Origin: Adineta vaga
Lineage: Eukaryota > Rotifera
Assembly: GCA_021613535.1 (NCBI GenBank)
Contig: CP075493.1
Span: 7,440,001 to 7,504,000, forward strand
Reading direction: 5' to 3'
DNA: 64,000 nucleotides
Positions 12,482 through 25,600 of the stretch are shown piece by piece. The position numbers and the translations under genes were made by a program. The first letter of the stretch is position 1, and the number at the start of each line of letters is the position of its first letter. Below the pieces are notes generated by a model. That model was not told the DNA's origin and did no database searches. It worked only from the letters and a program-made list of their open reading frames with translations.

Positions 12482-15400
12482 GTAAGTGAATTTCTTTTTT
12501 TTAAATGAAATATTCTATTTGGTAATATGTCAATATAGAGTTTGTTCTTTGTTTCTATTATTAGCTGTTGAAAGAAAGAAAGAAAGAAAGTTTGACATGT
12601 CTCTCACATGTAAAGATAAATAATCAATTGATGAAATAAGAAAGTTTCAAAAGATTCCGTGACTCTTGTGTATTAAACAATAGGAAAACAAAGACGGATA
12701 TGTTGATTAAAAATAAGTACAGAACTATTTCGAATTTTGCGAATATCCATAATCATTTGTATCAAAAAGAAAAGATATTAGTTACATTTTTATGCATCTT
12801 CGATCAGGAAAATCATTTCGTCGTCATCGACAACGATATCGTCGTATACCTGATATGAGTAATGAAGTTTATGAAAGAATGGTATCAACAATTCGGCGAG
12901 ATCATATCAGTCCACCGAGATCAACGAATGAGCAATGTCAGGTATGGATAAATACATATCGACTAAAATATGCAGATATGTAATATAAGATTGTCTTATT
13001 CGTCTAGTAATGTTTGTATTAAGTGAAGTCGAAGTAGTTTTGATAAGAATAAAGAAACATCCTATGGTTTCTAATGACGACAGAGAATTCTAACTGATAT
13101 ATATATATATATATGAATTTTTTCCGCTTGATTTTTGTTAATGTGACATTAGATAATTGAATAAATGTCATCAATATGAATTAATGATATTCAGATGTTG
13201 AAAAAATGTCCTAGTTTTTGAAAAGTAATATAACTAAAACGATTAACTCGATGAGAAACAAAGTAGTCTCAACATTCATTTATAATTCATCACATCTGGA
13301 TCTATTTGTTGACAACATGTCATGAATAAATTTGTTTGATATAATGAAAAATGTATATATGTATATATATATATAGAAAGGGAGAGAAGTATTATCTTTT
13401 CTTTTGTAAGCGGTAAAACCTTTTTTTCGTCTAAAACAGATTTCTTGATTAGTTACATTAGTAAATTAGATAATTATCTAGAATAAAAGACATATACGAT
13501 GGAATTTTTTTGCTCTATAAATAATTCTATGAGTTGTTCGATTTTTTAGCATTTCTTACATATTCTTTTCAGACAATTATACGCATCAATATCCTAACAG
13601 TTCTGGTATATGTTGTTATTGAAATTTGGTTTGTATATATCATAACAACATCAAATCTTTGTTTAGTGTAATGATTAGATTCTTTTATTTTCTGTAGGAG
13701 ATAAAAATTTATCACAGCAGTAGGCAGGTATCTTTTTCGGAAAAAAAAGAGAAAAAACAATAAAGAAAAAGAAAGTTGTTGTTGTCTATGAATGAGGATC
13801 ATTCGAGATATAAAGAGCATAGTTGTCCTCTAGCTTAAAGATTTCTTTTCTCTATTCTTTAATACGATATTTCGACTAAAAAAAGAATATTATATCCAAA
13901 AAGATGACAATCATAATTGCGATTGATTGACATTTCTTCATATACTATAGATTTAGTCTATATTATATTTTGGCAGTTGTCTTTTGTTATTATTTGTTCA
14001 AACAATTGTTATTCACAAAGATGTTTCAAATCTTTCGTTGGCGTCGTGATCAACAAAATGAAAATAGTTCCCGACAAGATCGTTCAGTTAATTTACAATA
14101 TAAAAAACATTATTTTCGATCGAATCGTGCACGAGTTTTACAAGGTTTTCGATCACGTCAAAGTTTCCTTCGATTCAGAAAATATTGGTCAAACAATGAT
14201 TTTGATAAAGATCAGGTAACAAAATTAAAAGAAATTTTATCATCCATGAAAGGATATTTACACATAGAAATGTTTCAAATAACTGATTAAATTAGTTTGG
14301 TAGAAAAGATTCATTGTGCATTTTTGAGATCTATAGACATAAACATAATGGCGTTAATTACTACTCGTATAATCTCAACTCATGAAATAAATAAGGTATT
14401 TATTTTAATAAGATTGTTTTCTCTTCGAAAATCTAAATGAACGAGTACAACGATATTTAATTAGATAGATCATGCGAGAATTGGTTATCTATCATCATTA
14501 ATCATTTTTTTAAAGTGTATTTCAGTTCATTTAAGTTCATGAGAAAACAAGAGAATGATGATAGATCTATGATAAATTAGTATCATTTTTATAAGAAGTT
14601 CAATTTCGAAATGTTTGTGATATGATGTCATCTTGTTCTGATTATATTCACAAGTGAAGGACAACATCAGAAATGATTAATCATACTTACACGTTTGTTT
14701 CTTCGTCTTTTTTTTTATGATTATTAATCACAGTTAACATTTCCGAATGATTAGTTGTTTTCTAACAACTATAATTTCCTCATCAGTTCTGATTTCTTCC
14801 TCTTCTTCTTCTTCTTCTTTCTTTACTTTATGTCATTTTATCTTAATCTTGACTTGCATAGAAATAAATAATATACTTCTTGCTACTATTAGTCGTTATT
14901 TCAATAAGAAGATGATCGATTGGATTAGTCAACGATTGAATCGTTCCATGACAAAATACATTTCTTTTTTATCCAAACAATATGAATACTTGTCTTACAA
15001 TGAACATTCCTTTCTTATTCTAACTAATCAAGTACAAGATTAACGAAGAATATTTATCTCGAGTACTCTACTTCATTTTTCTTTCATCTATTTGTTGTTA
15101 TTCTTGTGTAATTTCGAACAACAACAACAATAATCACAATTACTCTTCTCATACAACGCGATTCTTTTGTATATTGGTGTGATATTCTTTCATCAATTGT
15201 CTTCAGTATATTTGTATTTTTGACATTGTTCAAAATGGTTTCCTGGTAATCGACTAAACAAATAAGATTTATATCAAATTACTAAGTAATTGATGGAGAA
15301 TAGAATCTAATGAGTATTATATGATAGTAATATAAATCATGCTGCTCGGTCATCATCATTCTCTTGCTAAACGACAACATCAAAATAAAGTAAGATTACA

Positions 15401-18400
15401 CCAATTTCTAACTATTAATTTATATTATATTTTTTGTTCGTATACAATCGTCATATCGAGATTTGTGTTCTTCAATTACTAGACACTATCAATCGTGTGA
15501 ATTTGCGTTTGAAGAGAAAGATGAGCAGAGAAATAGTAGAGTATTCATAATTAAGTTATTGAAAGAATAGAATTCTCTTTAAATAGCTCAATTATCTTAA
15601 AAATCTTTTCACTTTCTTTTCTATCTGTTTAATAAAAAATAAGAGATCAGATATCTTATTGCTTAGATTATCCGATCTTGGTGTTAATGACCTTTCCTGG
15701 AACTGTTCGAACCTTTGTTTATACATATATATATTTACATCTACATCTGTTGATGAAATTTTTCAATGTCAGCATTTTCTCAACAATATCTACAAAGATG
15801 AGTAAAGAAACGAATTTTCGATTTCATCACTTCTTGACATTGATTAGATAATTCAATTGGTAAGAGTTAACAGATTTCTTTTTTTAGTTTGACTAAAAAG
15901 ACTAAAAAAAAGAATTCCATTCTTTCGCCGCGAATATCATACAATATTCTCATCTTATCTTATGACATAACGTTGTTTTCCCTTTTTTCTTCTTCTTCTC
16001 CCATGGTTTTTGTCATCATTTCATCAGAATAATCATCGAATCTATTACCACAACGTTTCTTCTGTCGACAAAAGAAAAATAACCTATGAAGTCGAGGCAT
16101 ATCCTATAAAACGACTCGAATTATGAATACTATTGTTGATAAAAATGATCGCCACAAGGCTACGTACCAAACGACATTCAACATCATCAATCTATCGACC
16201 AAATACAAAAACCATTCGATTTTTATCCTATCGTCAACCTCATCGTTCAATAAAAAGACAACTATCATCTAATATTGTCGATATTCATATTGATAGTGAT
16301 GATGAAATTCAGGAGAGTACTCAGGTAGAATTAATGTTTTCTCTCTATTATATGATGCACGTTATCCTTTCTTAAAATTGTAAAACAATACAATGTAACA
16401 TTCTGTTGCATGACTTCTACTTTTTCCAAAACCATCATTAATGATTCACGAGAAGAAAGAAAACTTTGATGTAGGTAAAGATATTTAAAATCCAACGAGA
16501 AAAGTTAGCACTAAATTTTTCCTATTTATTCAATTCATGGAAGATATCTAATCGTATTATATTCAATGATTAATATATCACGTATTCATTCTGATTTAAC
16601 ACAGAATAATAATAATAATAATGTGAAGATGAAAATGATTGCGAAAAGTTGTCTATATTTTTTTTGTCTTGTATTTATTTAGTTGAAATTTTCGGATCGA
16701 CCATCAACTCCATCACAATTACGTTCAAGTCATGCGAAATATGAACGTATGCAAGCACCTATTCTATCATTTGATGAAGAAGGAGATATTCCGGTACCGT
16801 CAATCAAAAGTAAACGTATGTAGTGAAAGATTTGACTGAAAGAAAAAAGAAACGATTGTTTTATTTATTCATTATTTTAGGTCTTTTAATACGAGATGTA
16901 CCACATTTCAGTGATGTAGGAGACAATGTAACGATATTAAAATCATTCGAAGATAGTATATCAATTGAAAGAACACGAAAACAAAAATTTCGCCATGCAC
17001 TTCGAACTGTATCAAAAGTTGCTTTTAGTCAATTAGGTTTGGGTAAGTTTATATACAAAGCAATACTTGTTTGTAGAAGAATAGCAAAGGTTAGACAATA
17101 TCCAGTAAGCTGTCTATTTCTCTGAGTGCTTCTTATCTTCTCGAAGATTGATGTATGATGTAAACCTGTTGTCAAGTACGATTTTCTCCTAGGTTGCCTT
17201 TCGTTTCATCAGTCATCGTCGGTCCCAAGACTAACTAAACTATACTAATCACTAATGAATTTCTATTTCAATTTGAACATTACGATGTTAATGAAGAGAA
17301 AAATCATAGAATATTTTGAATATTTCTAGGTGGTCTTGTCGTTGGTTATGTTATTCTCGGCGGATTAATATTTGATGCAATTGAATCACGATACGAACTC
17401 GAACGTTTAGAAGAAAAAGAACGTAATCGTCAACATTTTGTTGATCAATTATATATTCATGCATATCGAGAATTTAATCGTGTATTAAATCAAACATTTG
17501 AATTAAAATATGCTTTATGGCGTGGAGGTATATCACGACTTGATGAACAGAATAATGGCTGGCAAATTGATGTTGAAAAAGATCTATGGAAACATCATAT
17601 AGATTATGAATTATTACAATATTTTGGTGCAGAAGAAAAAAGTCAATATGGAAATGATCAACAACAACAAGAGCAAAATACAATACAAGTTTGGACGTTT
17701 TCTAGCGCAATGCTCTATTCAGCAACTGTTATAACAACGATTGGATATGGAAATATTACACCAAAGACTACTGCAGGCAAAATTGCAACTATGGTAAAGA
17801 AATCTTGAGTTTTCTATTTTGAAATTAGTACATTACTATAGCTAAGTTAGAGAATGCATGAAATCATCGAGTATTCTATTCTTGGAATTGATTCACTAAT
17901 ATAATACGAATTGGAAAACTTTTTCTATCTTTCTCAAATTAACTTTTATAGGTTTATGCAATGTTTGGTATTCCTTTAATGTTTATGTGTTTGACATATA
18001 CGGGTGATTTACTAGCTGATGCTTTTATCTCCGGTTATTCGAAAATGGTAAATTTCTTCTATCGACAATTATGTTGTGGACGACTAATACCTTGGTTATT
18101 AAATACTCGACGACCTATTTTCGAACAATCAGATGTAGGAAAATTCTTTAGAAAAATAATTCAATTTTGAATTCAAACTTTCGTTTCTTTTTAGGAAGAT
18201 CGTGAAGATTCTCGACATGTACCAATTATTGCTACATTAGCTGTCTTAGCATTTTATATTGCTATGGGTGCATTATTATTTGCTCAATGGGAAAGTTGGC
18301 ATTTCCTTGATGGAGCTTATTTTTGTTTTATTACATTTACAACAATTGGATTTGGAGATCTCGTACCTGGAAAAGGTACAGTCACTGAATCGAAAGCAGG

Positions 18401-18551
18401 TAAAGCAGCATTATGTGCATTATTTCTTTTATTTGGTATGGTTGTTATGGCTATGTCATTTAAATTAATGCAAGATGAAATTATATCGAAATTTCGACGT
18501 GTTGCGATACATTTTGGTTTTGTTAAACGTAATATGAATGATCCAGGTTAA
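12323..18551 (+). CDS. Two-pore-domain K+ channel (K2P; TWK/TRESK-like)
   Basis: Background K+ leak channel of the plasma membrane. Common exons 16683-16815, 16881-17042, 17330-17793, 17952-18134 and 18195-18551 encode 432 residues. M1 is GGLVVGYVILGGLIFDAIES; the extracellular cap carries the Asn site NQTF; pore 1 is TVITTIGYGNITPKT; M2 is VYAMFGIPLMFMCLTYTGDL; M3 is IIATLAVLAFYIAMGALLFA; pore 2 is CFITFTTIGFGDLVPGKG; M4 follows. Selectivity filters are GYG and GFG, both intact. GNITPKT and FGIPLMF recall TRESK and invertebrate TWK channels. The N-terminal cytosolic region is unusually long, with R/K-rich pieces, and several upstream exons ending in phase 0 can precede 16683 (listed separately). 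The stop at 18549-18551 may be avoided by a donor at 18547 (GTTAAT), giving a longer tail. Confidence 0.93.
12792..12941 (+). CDS. K2P candidate alternative first exon B
   Basis: ATG plus 50 codons, very Arg-rich (GKSFRRHRQRYRRIP), ending CAG/GTATGG in phase 0. The nearest upstream AG would give the wrong phase for joining exon A, so it reads best as a first exon. Confidence 0.6.
14021..14215 (+). CDS. K2P candidate alternative first exon C
   Basis: ATG plus 65 codons, Arg/Gln-rich (MFQIFRWRRDQQNENSSRQD), ending CAG/GTAACA in phase 0. Confidence 0.55.
14747..15031 (+). CDS. K2P possible alternative first exon D (weak)
   Basis: ATG-led frame of 95 codons, with a Ser run and a hydrophobic stretch, ending CAA/GTACAA in phase 0. 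A hydrophobic N-terminus is unexpected for a K2P channel; an internal Met at 14912 would give a shorter basic start. Weak donor; may be chance. Confidence 0.2.
15339..15389 (+). CDS. K2P candidate alternative first exon E (17 codons)
   Basis: MLLGHHHSLAKRQHQNK, ending AAA/GTAAGA in phase 0. Very short, but donor and phase are good. Confidence 0.4.
16145..16324 (+). CDS. K2P candidate alternative first exon F
   Basis: ATG plus 60 codons, Arg/Lys-rich at first (MIATRLRTKRHSTSSIYR) then acidic (DIHIDSDDEIQESTQ), ending CAG/GTAGAA in phase 0, 358 nt before the common exon. Confidence 0.55.
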
Positions 18552-21069
18552 TAAACAATGAAAGCTGATCTAATAGAAGAAACAAAATTCTTATTTTTGG
18601 TTTTGCTTGTCTGTGATTTTCTTCTTCTTTTTTGCATGTTCTATGTGTGTCCTTGTGCTTCATATTTGTTTTTTTTTCACCATCGACATTAAAAGTCAAA
18701 TAGTGTCATCAATATATCTTTATTATTTTCTTTTTTTGATGCAATACTGTTATTAAAAGGTGTAGATTTAGAAATATTTATGTATATATTATGTGTGTAT
18801 GCGTGTGTGGATTTTTCTATTTATTCGACAAATAATAATAATAATAATAATAATAATGGCATATACCGATGTGACGATAGTTTGAATTCTGAGTAAGAAG
18901 GAAGGTAAGAAGATAATCAGAAAATGGAACATTTGGGCAATATTTTATCTGATAGATTTGCTTTTTTTGCGTGTAGTTTAAGAACTTCTCATCCATTTTA
19001 TCAATCGATATAAAAAAAGAGAGTACTCATTACTCTAATAACAGAATTTCTCTCACAAATTATTTTGTATACAATATTTTATGGTAAGATATGTAACACA
19101 ACTGAAATGGTGAAGAATGAAGATGTTCATTTAGAAATTAAAATTTAGTCAGAGGCCGCTAGGAGTCGGATATCTATACTTAATTTAAGATTTATTATCC
19201 ATTTCACGAACGGTTAATCTTTTTAACCTATCAAAACACTACTCATCAATTTTGAATTCTTTGTTCAAATAATTTTCAATATTTGTAATTCCTACTTGAG
19301 ACATATGCTAGTTTTATATTATGTCTATTTAAATAAACTCAAGTCTAGTGTTCTTAAATGATGAGGTACTAATCGTTTGATATACATTAATGTTCATTGA
19401 TTGTGACTTTGATTACTACATTTACAATGTTATGATTGTTAGCAAGCCAAATTGACTTTGATTACTTGAGGGGAGTCATAGACGCGATCGTTTACTGTTT
19501 TTTTATACATATGTTTGTATGTTTGCTTACCCTGTTCGTCTAATTTTATTCTTCGAGTCTCATATGTGTATATACAAGTTTAACTTGACCTTTAATATAT
19601 ATATATATATACTGAACATCAACTTGTATACTGGAGAAAAAGTGAGAGAACGGACATTTCCTTCTTCTTCTTCTTTCTTTCTCGTTTGAATGTCTGAAAG
19701 AAAACAGAAGAATGAACGATATTTCCATATACTACTATTTAATTGGATGCATATGCAAGTAAAAGAAATCATAAGAAGAAAAAAAAACTTTCCGTCGTGT
19801 TTCTTTATCAAAATCCCTGAAAAGTGCTGAATAACAAAAGAAAATCCTTGTCTTGTCTCATTTTATAGTTATAGATATGTAACGGGATAAACCATTTTTA
19901 GATACGACAGACGCATACATACACGTACACTACCAACGATAACGTTATGCATCATCAACAGTCAACAGAAACGACTCTTGTGACAATGATACTCTACTCC
20001 AATTGTTGCACGACGACAGCAGTGTTATAATGTAAACGTTGAAAGAAAAGTGAGACAGACAAGATGTTAAAACGTGCTTATAACTCTTTTACTTAGAACA
20101 GACAGACAACTAAGAATGTAATAGAAAAAATTAGTTCACTAGTCTACGACAATCGTTCATTCTCTTTTTCTTTTTCTTTCGTTCATCAAATGTCAAAGAA
20201 GAACAGAAGAGTTAGTGGACGGAGGTCGTACAAAAAAATACACGATGAGTTATAATGTACTATTGACCGCAGCCATTCACTACTCGTCATCATCATCACC
20301 ATCACCATCACCACTAAGATTGCCCTTGAAAAAAGAGAGAAAAGAAATCGTTTATTAGTTCGTTGTTACTTCTCAAATAGCAAATAGAAGATTCTTGCGA
20401 CTGTCCATCTTTCTTTTCATTCATGTCTCAAATTTCTTTTCGTGAACGATAAAAATAAATATATGTATAAAAAATTTCGTTAGTCTCTTTCTCTTTCTTA
20501 CGTCGTGCGATTCGTTCGTTTCTTTTATTTGAACTAGAAATGTGCCTGTGTTGTAATAACAAAACTGTCATCATTGTTAAATTCTTTTCGTATGTAACCA
20601 TACGCACTTATATTTCGAGAGAGAGAAGAAATCAATCGGGCATCATTGTTGATCTGCAAGTTTTAAAAATGTTGGTAGTAAGTACCTTTCCTTCATTCGT
20701 CTCGTTATTACTACTAATCAATCGTATATTTCGATCATATATATATACATAAAAATCGATTAGAAAAAAAGTACATTAATGATGACGTTGATTTTTATCA
20801 TCGATTGATGTATATATATATATGTTGAAGTGAACATTTCAGTATATACATTTACCTAAAGAAAAGCATAGTTCTCCTTTTTTTTCTTCATTTCTTCAGT
20901 CAAAAAGAAATTGACATAGGATTTCATCATTTGTACATCTGAATTCAATGAAGTTGTAACATACAAGTCGTACAATCTATTCAAGATCCGCCCCTATTTC
21001 CTTGAATTGAAAATGATCATCTATTCATTGATTTCAGTTTTTTTTTCTTCTCTTCTTGTATATATTTAG
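18552..21069. other. Non-coding stretch or long intron between K2P and the PDZ-LIM exons
   Basis: AT-rich, with an AAT microsatellite (18831-18856), TA/TG runs and TTC-rich tracts. No conserved coding exon recognised. An ATG frame at 20540 (MCLCCNNK...) ends at GTAAGT but in phase 0, which does not fit the acceptor at 21069. Confidence 0.5.
18831..18856 (+). repeat. (AAT)n microsatellite
   Basis: About nine AAT units following a short TG-rich tract. Confidence 0.9.
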
Positions 21070-21566
21070 ATCATGTTGAACAACAAGAAACGAATGATTT
21101 AAAATTACATATCATTATGTCAACATTACAACATAATCAATTGAATAGTTTTTCTCCAATACTTCTTTCACCATCGTCAACAACAATAACAAATCACATA
21201 ACTTTATTTGATAATAGTGATCAAGGTTCTGTTGATTCGGATTATACGTCATTAGGTAGTTCGAAATTCTATGGAAATAGTGGTTCAACATCATCGTTAC
21301 ATCGTCAAGGTCGTTCTCATTCAATTGATGAATTAGCATCAACAACAACAATACCAACAAGACATTTCAATGGAACATTAAATGTAAATAAATCAAATAA
21401 TGATCCATTACAATTCGTTAAAATTCATCCAAATCATGAATTGATCGAACGTGCACAAGAACAATTATGTCTTGCTGAATCGAGAAAACGTTTACAAGAA
21501 AATTATACATTAACTCATCATTCAAATGATAATAAAACTAATGATGAGGAGGTGGATTGGTCTAAG
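21070..21566 (+). CDS. Exon of uncertain parent: K2P tail or N-terminus of the PDZ-LIM protein
   Basis: An open exon begins after TTTAG at 21069 in phase 1 and ends at TCTAAG/GTAAGA (21566) in phase 0; reading on reaches a stop at 21596. It encodes a Ser/Thr/Asn-rich region with a possible kinase site (RQGRSHSIDEL) and ends EEVDWSK. The first Met of this frame is internal (21117). The donor at 18547 of the K2P gene has the required phase 1, so the exon could extend the channel tail; its own donor also fits the PDZ-LIM exon at 22689. If the start is 21117, it is the long N-terminus of the PDZ-LIM protein. Confidence 0.6.
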
Positions 21567-22434
21567 GTAAGAGAAAAAAAACGAAAGTATAATTAGACTT
21601 TATTACCTATTCATTAAGTAGAAAAAGAAACTAATATGGTGAAATTATATATTGTTTTATTTCTAAAGATCAAAGCAATGTTTGACGTGATTTTTATAAA
21701 AAAAATAATCATTTAATGAAATATTCTTCGAGTCTTTTGTTTTCTCTTAGACATAACTGTACATCTAATTAAATCTATTCATAGAAGATCAGAAGCATAA
21801 GAAAGAATGTTACCTAACCTTATGTCAACATACTCATCGTTTCTTCTTCTTCTTCTTTTGCTCTTGGCAGAAATCAATTATGAATTTGTTTTTTCGTGAA
21901 GACAAAATTCTTTCTTTCGCTTGCCAAATATTTCTCGACTTTATTTATTATTTTTTAAAGAAACATCGAAAACTCATTTTGTCCAGATTGTTTTTTCGAT
22001 CAAATTCCTTCTAAAGTTCGACATATTCACATAACTTAATCATTATTTCTTACGTGAACTAAGAAGAAGTTGAAGAACAAAAGAAAAGATTAGTTACTTT
22101 TCTTTTTTGTAGACACCATGCATACTTTACTCGAATGTATCAAATAAAATGAAAAGAAAGCCTTTGTAGTTCTAATAACATGCTCAATTTCTTTTACAAG
22201 TATTTTCAATGGATACTATGATGAGAAGACGTCAAACGTCCATATCGATTCTTTGGTATCACGTAGGAAAACATATTCAAATCTTCATGTACGATAGTCA
22301 AGGTTTTTTCTTCAATGAAATTAGGAAGGAACAGTCGTCTCTCATTACGATTGTTATCTTGGCATTTCTTTTTTCATTTCTGCTCAAAACAGTATTCCTA
22401 TTGTCTGTTACTCATCATTGAAACAGAAGAAATC

Positions 22435-22458
22435 GAGAGAGAGAGAGAGAGAGAGAGA
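22435..22458 (+). repeat. (GA)n microsatellite
   Basis: About twelve GA units in a non-coding stretch about 100 nt upstream of the MGCGST exon. Confidence 0.9.
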
Positions 22459-22557
22459 AAAAATAGACAGAATAAGACTACATGCATCAGCTTGATGAAT
22501 TGTGTAAGACGAGTATGTGAACAAGATCAAAAACGCGAGTGTATATGTATATGTAAA

Positions 22558-22602
22558 ATGGGTTGTGGAAGTACGAAAGAAATATCCAATGAGGAGAAGA
22601 AT
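22558..22602 (+). CDS. Alternative first exon with N-myristoylation-type start (MGCGST)
   Basis: ATG GGT TGT GGA AGT ACG... 15 codons ending AAT/GTGAGT in phase 0, matching the next exon at 22689. Gly2-Cys3 plus Ser/Thr at 5-6 is the classic dual-acylation pattern. Confidence 0.6.
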
Positions 22603-25600
22603 GTGAGTGTTAATTTTTGTTGTTCGAAAGAATTGAGATAATATAAATGAAGTTTGTGAAAAAACAATGATATATTTGAAATTTTTAGGCTGTTGACAGT
22701 TGGCGACAAAAGCGAGAACAAAAACGTGTAAAAAATGTGAATAGTACCGATGATAATCGACCATTATCACCGATAAAAGTTGAATCTATTCCAAAGTAAG
22801 ATCAATTCTGTTCTTTCTCCTGTACAATTCATTCTTTTATACAGACTTGATGTATCGAAAAAACTCATCAATGAAACTGTTTCTAAACCTTTATGTACTG
22901 TTCCATCACCACCGATTGAAAAAACAAAATCAAAAAGTCCTTCACCAATGCGAAACAAAGTAGAAAACAAAAGAATATTTCGTATTTTTTTTCCCGATTG
23001 TTTACATATGTTTGTAATAGGGTCCATCAAAAATACATGAAATATCTATTCAAAGACCACTTGATATTCGTGGTTTTGGATTTAAACTTGATGGTGGTCG
23101 GACACAAAATCGACCCATTTTTGTTTCAACAATTGAAGAAGGTTGAAATCAACGAAATTTAATCTTCATCTTAATTCTTTTCGTTATTCTTTAGGTAGTC
23201 CTGCAGATAAAGCTGGACTATGTATTGATGATGAAATTCTATCAATCAATGATGAAAATGTCGAAAATATCACATATGATCAAGTGCGAAAAATTCTTAA
23301 AGAACGAAATATACGTGGAAGTATTAAAATGACTGTTCGAACGTATGAAGGTAATATTGACATTCATATTAAATATATCCCTGATAAGTGTTTAAAGTAG
23401 AGATAATAGAAGCACTATAATGAGTAGGATATATATATATATATATACATATACATATTAAGTGTAATTGATTTTGATTTATATGTTAGATAATCAATAG
23501 GAATGAATTTGAAATCAATCATACAAGTTTTAATACTAACCTTGTTGTTTATCTTTGATATTATCAATTCTTATCGAATTATTTTCTTCTTAGATATTAT
23601 TGATGATAATTCTCAAACAGTTTCAACTGGTTTTACAACTGATCATAGTCGAACTCCATCGCCACAAAAACCATTATTAACTACTCGAACAACTTCACCA
23701 CCGATTTATACTCCAATAACTAAAACAAATACAACTCCATCACCAACTGGGAAACCTTTATCACCTGTGTATACATTTCTACCTTATGATTCATCTTCGA
23801 CTGATATAAACGAATCTCCTTCTGTCCAACCAGCAGTTTCCTCATCATTAAATATATTTGCACCAAAACCATTTCGTTCAACTGCTTCAATTAATCTTGA
23901 TACTCAAAATAGTCAAGAATCAGTAAGATTTTGCTTCTTTTCCACTCGATATTTCCTCAATCTTTCGATAAAATTCAGGCTTCGACATTTTCTCGAAAAG
24001 AATTACTTACTCTCGTGGTAATCATCTCGTTCTTTTCCTCTTTCATACATACGCTAAGTGCATGTTTATAAAACAAAAACAAAAAAAAAGTGAACAAAAA
24101 CCTTCTAGTGCTGCTTTTCTTTTCTCTGAAATCAATTCAATAAAGCATGTTCAGCTATTCTATTTTCTATTGTTCAGAATATGAACTATATATCACCAAT
24201 TGAAGCATTTCGAAGAATGCTTGAATCATCAAATACAACTAAACATGCGGAGAATGAGGTAGTTAAAACTATTGGATACTAATCATTACTCTCGGTGTTT
24301 GGACAATAATAACATGTTCTGTTTTTAACTTCAAATATGCTCGTAACTTTTAACAGCTTAACACAAGAACTTGAATGAATGAATCTCAATAATGTCTTCT
24401 AGTGCATGTTAGGATATTACATTAGTTCTCTTTTGAATCAATGAAGTTTTAAATTAAATTTATCGTCAAATTGACACTCTTTTTTGTTTTCTATCTAGAA
24501 TATTTGTGGTAAAGAACTTGAAGATCTCGAGATCGAACTTGATAAACAATTGAGAGAATCTGACGCGAAGAAAAAACGTGAGGTATCATTATATGATTTT
24601 ATAATTAGAAAATAGATAAGCACTATGTAGAGATTCTTTACAATAACATACTAATGAATTTTTTTTTTCAATACACATGCATGCCTACAAAACTCCTTCA
24701 TCTTACTTCTCATATTACATACTCATTTCTGTTTCATAGACAACAACTACGAATGAAAAACAACAAACAAATTCAATAAAATTTCCAGCACCACGAGTTT
24801 TAATCGATGCTTGTATGAATATTTTCTCTGCTTTTCATACTTGACTTTCCGTTTCGAATTCTTCTAGCTGAAATAGCAATGGAACGTCCACCACCCCTTC
24901 AACCTATCTCATCTCTAAATGTAGTATTACAAGGAAATTCAACTACAGACAGTAACATAAAACCTCAACAACAACAACAACACCAATTGTGTAAGAATCC
25001 TGATATTGCTCAAGTACGTTCATACGTTGAAAAACAAATGGATCAACTTCAACAAGATTTGGAGTTTGGATTTTCACGTACACCCAAAGTTCCTCCTTCA
25101 TCATCAACATCTGTTTTCTCGACAACGCCTGCTGCATCAGTAAGTCTTATTACATTCAAAAATGAAAGGGTTATTTTCTTCATTTTGTTTTTCAAAATTA
25201 GGATCTACAACAACAACCGGTGAATGTTCCTATCGATCTGACATATGCTTCATCATCTCAACCAGATTTTCTACGTTCATCATTGAAAAAATCTGTATCT
25301 ACTCAAAATGAACTTGATCAAATTCCGCCGAATCGTACATATGGTGTAAAAATCAATCCGAAAGAACAAGTGATTCATTATCTTGATCCATATTCACAAC
25401 AAAAATCATCACTTAACTATGCGAAACGTTCTATACCTGATCTACCTTCAATGACAACAGTTAATCGACCTTCAACAGCACATTCAATTGAACGTACTAT
25501 AAATGAACTACGAATTGATTTACCAGGACCATATTCATCACAACCTCAAACTATAAATCAACAACAAAAGAAAGTTACAATTCAAGTAGGTGATATCGGA

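Noticed and set aside
20540-20752. MCLCCNNK... frame before a GTAAGT site, as a first exon of the PDZ-LIM gene
   Set aside because: Its donor is phase 0 and the next acceptor (21069) needs phase 1.
22408-22770. Minus-strand frame of 120 codons
   Set aside because: Driven by the GA microsatellite and the antisense of real exons.
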